Shown here piece after piece: positions 60,916 through 64,000 of a DNA stretch of 64,000 nucleotides. The translations under genes were made by a program, and so were the position numbers. The stretch lies in the NCBI RefSeq assembly GCF_040954835.1, contig NC_090698.1, positions 67,339,284-67,403,283 on the forward strand, written 5' to 3'. This DNA is from Lepisosteus oculatus (lineage: Eukaryota; Chordata; Actinopteri; Semionotiformes; Lepisosteidae). A model generated the notes under the pieces. That model had not been told where the DNA came from. It ran no database searches and was given only the letters and a program-made list of their open reading frames with translations. The stretch's first letter is position 1, and each line of letters opens with the position of its first letter.

Positions 60916-61324
60916 TATGTTTACTTTATTAACAGTTAAAATATGAGATGCCTGTTTCTCGCTGGCACTTCTGGTGCGATGCCCATTCAATGTAGATATT
61001 CACGTTGCTGTCAGATCAGTTTTTCAGTCTTGAAATACGTTCTTGACTGAAACCCTCCCTCAGATGCCTCTTTACCATGCTGCAAATCTTGTTGTAGTTT
61101 TACCTTGGGTTCATAATGGCGGTACAGTGCCATTGATTATGAAGTGACTCTTGTACTGTAGCTCCCATTGTATCTGGTTCCTAGCTCTGATCTCAATTAC
61201 AGCACAGGGCCAATAACTACTCTGTGCTGCCCCTCAGATTGTCAGATCCAGCCCTCACCTCAGACTGCTAGACCATGCTATTTCTTCTGTCACTGTGCTT
61301 TGGCCTTATCCAAGATCCAAGATC
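60916..61324. other. Intronic sequence, nothing recognised
   Basis: No supportable feature. Confidence 0.45.
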
Positions 61325-61443
61325 ACTTTATAGGCCATATACAATTTCTTGTATTAGGAATTTGTCTTTTCGCATACCCCAGCTTGCTCTCCATGAGACA
61401 CACAGACAGGGAGAGAAGCTTGGGGTTAGAGCGCAGGGTCAGC
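61325..61443 (-). mobile_element. SINE 3' half, left part of a split element
   Basis: On the minus strand this matches the 3' half of the 49,973 SINE (GGCTGACCCTGCGCTCTAAC … CGAAAAGACAAATTCCTAAT … AAGAAATTGTATATGGCC). The 5' half lies at 61,798-61,930. Confidence 0.85.
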
Positions 61444-61797
61444 CAATTATTCAAGATTTGAGATTTTTATTTGCCATATACAACAAGTGTGTTGGAATGC
61501 TTGCTCGTTCAGCTGTACCCAGTAACAGAAGAGAGAAAAAAACTAGGCACAAAGGACAAACAGACATGGACAATAAATTTAGACAACAGACGTTATACAG
61601 TAATCCAGCCATGGCAGCACATAGTGCAATCAGTGCAATCATTGCAGTACCTTAAAGTGCAGGTGCTAATTTGAGCTGTTGACTGCTTGGGGGAAGAAAC
61701 TGTTTCTGAATCTATTGGTCAGTTTTCTGATATTGCGAGACCTCCTACCAGAACCCAGGGGTGAAAACAAATCGTGGCCAAGGTGAATTGGGTCCCA
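61444..61797 (-). mobile_element. LINE 3' end inserted into the SINE
   Basis: On the minus strand it reads RRSRNIRKLTNRFRNSFFPQ, then AVNSSN, the C-terminal block of the same LINE group as at 60.6 kb. A 3' UTR follows, ending TATGGCAAATAAAAATCTCA. It splits a SINE in the middle of its body. The junction at 61,797 is accurate to a few bases. Confidence 0.82.
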
Positions 61798-61930
61798 AAG
61801 TATTACACGGCGCCCCCGGAGCAGCTGGGGTTAAGGGCCTTGCTCAGGGGCCCAACGGAGTAGGATTCCTCTGCCGGCTGCAGGATACGAACCAGCAACC
61901 TTCCAGCCACAGGTGCAGATCCTTAGTCTA
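61798..61930 (-). mobile_element. SINE 5' half, right part of a split element
   Basis: The minus strand has CTAAGGATCTGCACCTGTGG, a decayed B-box (GGTTCGTATCC) and the core CCCCTGAGCAAGGCCCTTAA. It ends where the LINE begins. The extreme 5' end is missing. Confidence 0.85.
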
Positions 61931-64000
61931 TAGTGTTTTATAAGCTGGATCCACCTTGCTAACAATTCTCCTGATCGTCCAACATACAATAGAATCATAC
62001 CTGTAACTACAATGACACAATTAAGCACTGCTATACAGTATATTATTGAATAGCGGAGTTACAGGAAAGACTGATTATTGCTTTTATTTTATATGATGTT
62101 GAATCTATTTTGATTTTTGTCAGTCAGTGTGTTCTATATTCCTTCCTTCTCATTCTTTTAGCCTCTCAAAGCTATGGAAATTATACGAAAATAAATCTGA
62201 ATACTAAGAAAGACCGCAATACACTAATTTATTTTGTTTTGCTATTGCACAATAAACTGGGCATTTTGCAATTCAGGCTAATAAAAGGTGTTCCTGATTA
62301 CAAAATGAATATATTACTTAATCCAGTACTATGATATAAGAAGCTGTGATGGAAGAGAGAAAAATGGAGGACAAAATATAACCAACATATGATCAAATCC
62401 CAACTTGTGTAAAAATTGAATTGTTGATTTCGTACACTGTGGCCATCGTTTAGGTGCTATAAAAAAAACGAGTATGGCTTCTGTTATGTATTCCCTGTTT
62501 CGCTTTGCTTTGATAGCAGTACTTCCTAAAGTCCCAAAGAGAGAGAGGTTAAAGAGAAAAAAGTTTTGGTTTACCCTGCATAGGATGCAGACTGAAGGGA
62601 GTGTTGGTACAGGAGCAGGACTGTGTACGGCGCCCCAGCTTATAACACATTTAATCGAGTCGTCTGATTGTTTGATCAGTAGTAGCTGGAGGAAGAACTT
62701 CCAAAACAGTGGTTGTTGACAGCCAGAGTAGAAAAATGCAGCACTACTTTCAATACTCTTTGTACTTGTTGCTGTACTGGGCTGAGTCTGTACTTAAGCC
62801 CGGTGTTAAATGTTTGGCACTGTTGATCTGTTACAGATGAAATCTCTTTCCACCTGCCTTTAAGTGCCTGTGGGTGGTTTTATACATTAAGCCTTTGAGG
62901 CCACTCCTTAGAAGGCCTATTTTAAAATATTGTGAGGAACTCTGTCCGGCTCTGCTGGCCTGTTGAGCACCACGGGATGGTTTTCTCTGCCTCTTGGTGT
63001 TTGTGTTTTGTGGTGCTAAGCCCTGCAGAGTGAGCGGGAGGCAGGGAGATTTGAGAGAGTAATCCCTTGGCCATCTGCTATCTAGAGCATGTTTGTTCCC
63101 AGCTCTGATTCCTGATAGTTTCAGAGTAAACACGGAACAATGGCTTTGTGATCCAGGAAATTCCAGCCTTGCACCAGCTGACCTGTTTCCTAGCGGCACA
63201 AACCCTTTACCTTGCATGGGTATAAAGTTTGAACCCAGTAACATTCCCTTGGACAGGCTCATGTATCATTTTTTTCTGTACTGTGGCACAATTGAAGAAA
63301 AAACATACCAACCACAATGCAATTTGTAATCATCCATCCTTTCTTGCCAGATTTTGACGACTTTTTTGTGCATAGAAAAATAGAGATTTAAAAATAGTGC
63401 ATGTGTGAAGGTGTGGTATTCGAGATTCATCGAAGGAATCAGTGTGGTGAGTGAGTGCCAGTCTGTGCATTAAACAGACAAGTGAGCACTAAGTGTGAGA
63501 GCTTGGCTCAGCTGTGGGACCTGAGGTGCTGTATCAGTGAACTACATCCATTATCATGTGACAGGATAATGTGGCTGTCCTAAGCTGCCAGTCCTGGCTC
63601 AGAGCTAGCAGTGACAGTCCTAATTTGCTATAACTGCCTGTTTGCAATTTGCCAGCAAACCACATTATGATTCATCAGTAGATCCCTTTCGGTCTGCTAG
63701 TTACAATGAGCTTCCTAGGTAAACCTGTATAGCAAAATAATTAAGACTGCTAACAGAGAAAGCCATGTGCATCACCAATTGCTTTAAAAAAACACTCTGA
63801 AGCTGCAGAAAATGATTTGTATTGCATATGTTTTGATGACTAACAACAATATCAAAGAACATGTGCTCTAACTGCCCCTCTGAACATCACCCATGACTAA
63901 GACCTCCACTGTTTTACAGGAGCCTTTGAAATTCAATTTTGTGGAGAAAAAGAGTAATGTAAATTAGATCCCTTTTTAATCAAAGACCAAATTATTGGCA
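61931..64000. other. Intronic sequence to the window end
   Basis: No exon 2 of unc13b or other recognised feature. The minus-strand open frame 62,831-63,262 (143 codons) is basic and has no recognisable domain. Confidence 0.45.

Noticed and set aside
62831..63262. 143-codon minus-strand open frame
   Set aside because: Basic low-information composition, no domain, no splice context; lies in the presumed intron.
1..64000. CRISPR arrays, operons, prophage or plasmid features
   Set aside because: Composition, introns, SINEs and LINEs show vertebrate nuclear DNA; no regularly spaced short repeats or prokaryotic gene runs exist.

Overview
This window looks like vertebrate nuclear DNA, most likely from a ray-finned fish. 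It is AT-rich, has almost no long open reading frames, and is densely seeded with repeats: tRNA-headed SINEs, a 5S-rRNA-headed SINE family, CR1/L2/Rex-type LINE fragments, Tc1-like transposons, LTRs and short foldback elements that look Penelope-related. A lineage outside the teleosts (gar, bowfin or sturgeon) is a guess from the repeat mix. There is no operon, CRISPR array, rRNA operon or other prokaryotic structure.

The one gene I can name is at 45,498. A 22-nt first coding exon reads MSLLCVR and ends in phase 1 at a GTAAGG splice donor, inside a CpG-rich promoter with cAMP-response and CCAAT elements. This is the conserved N-terminus of the long Munc13 proteins, and arginine at position 7 fits UNC13B better than UNC13A. 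I found no exon 2, so 45,520-64,000 is probably intron 1 of unc13b and 1-45,000 its upstream flank.

Layout. 1-20.5 kb is mostly featureless, with a LINE piece (2.9 kb), a foldback element (4.3 kb), a tRNA-SINE (11.4 kb), a spliceable candidate exon (12.5 kb), a CpG-rich patch (14.1 kb) and a 5S-SINE (15.9 kb). 20.5-21.7 kb is a second CpG-rich promoter with good splice donors leaving on both strands. 22.3-26.7 kb holds a 5S-SINE and three LINE fragments. 29.6-31.3 kb has two different degenerate Tc1-like transposons side by side. 32.5-32.9 kb has a promoter-like ZNF143/CCAAT patch beside a basic ORF. 35.8-38.6 kb holds two LTRs with matching 5-bp target duplications (one carrying a nested SINE), a 5S-SINE and a candidate terminal exon on the minus strand. 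40.7-41.6 kb is a LINE split by a foldback element with an 8-bp target duplication. 44.0-45.5 kb is the unc13b promoter and exon 1. 46-64 kb is intronic sequence with more SINEs, LINE tails, a foldback element with a 15-bp duplication, and a SINE split by a LINE.

I did not find a convincing undescribed system. The best leads are the foldback family with hammerhead-ribozyme-like cores, the 5S-headed SINE family carrying CTCF-type motifs near a neuronal gene, and the unassigned promoter and candidate exons upstream of unc13b.
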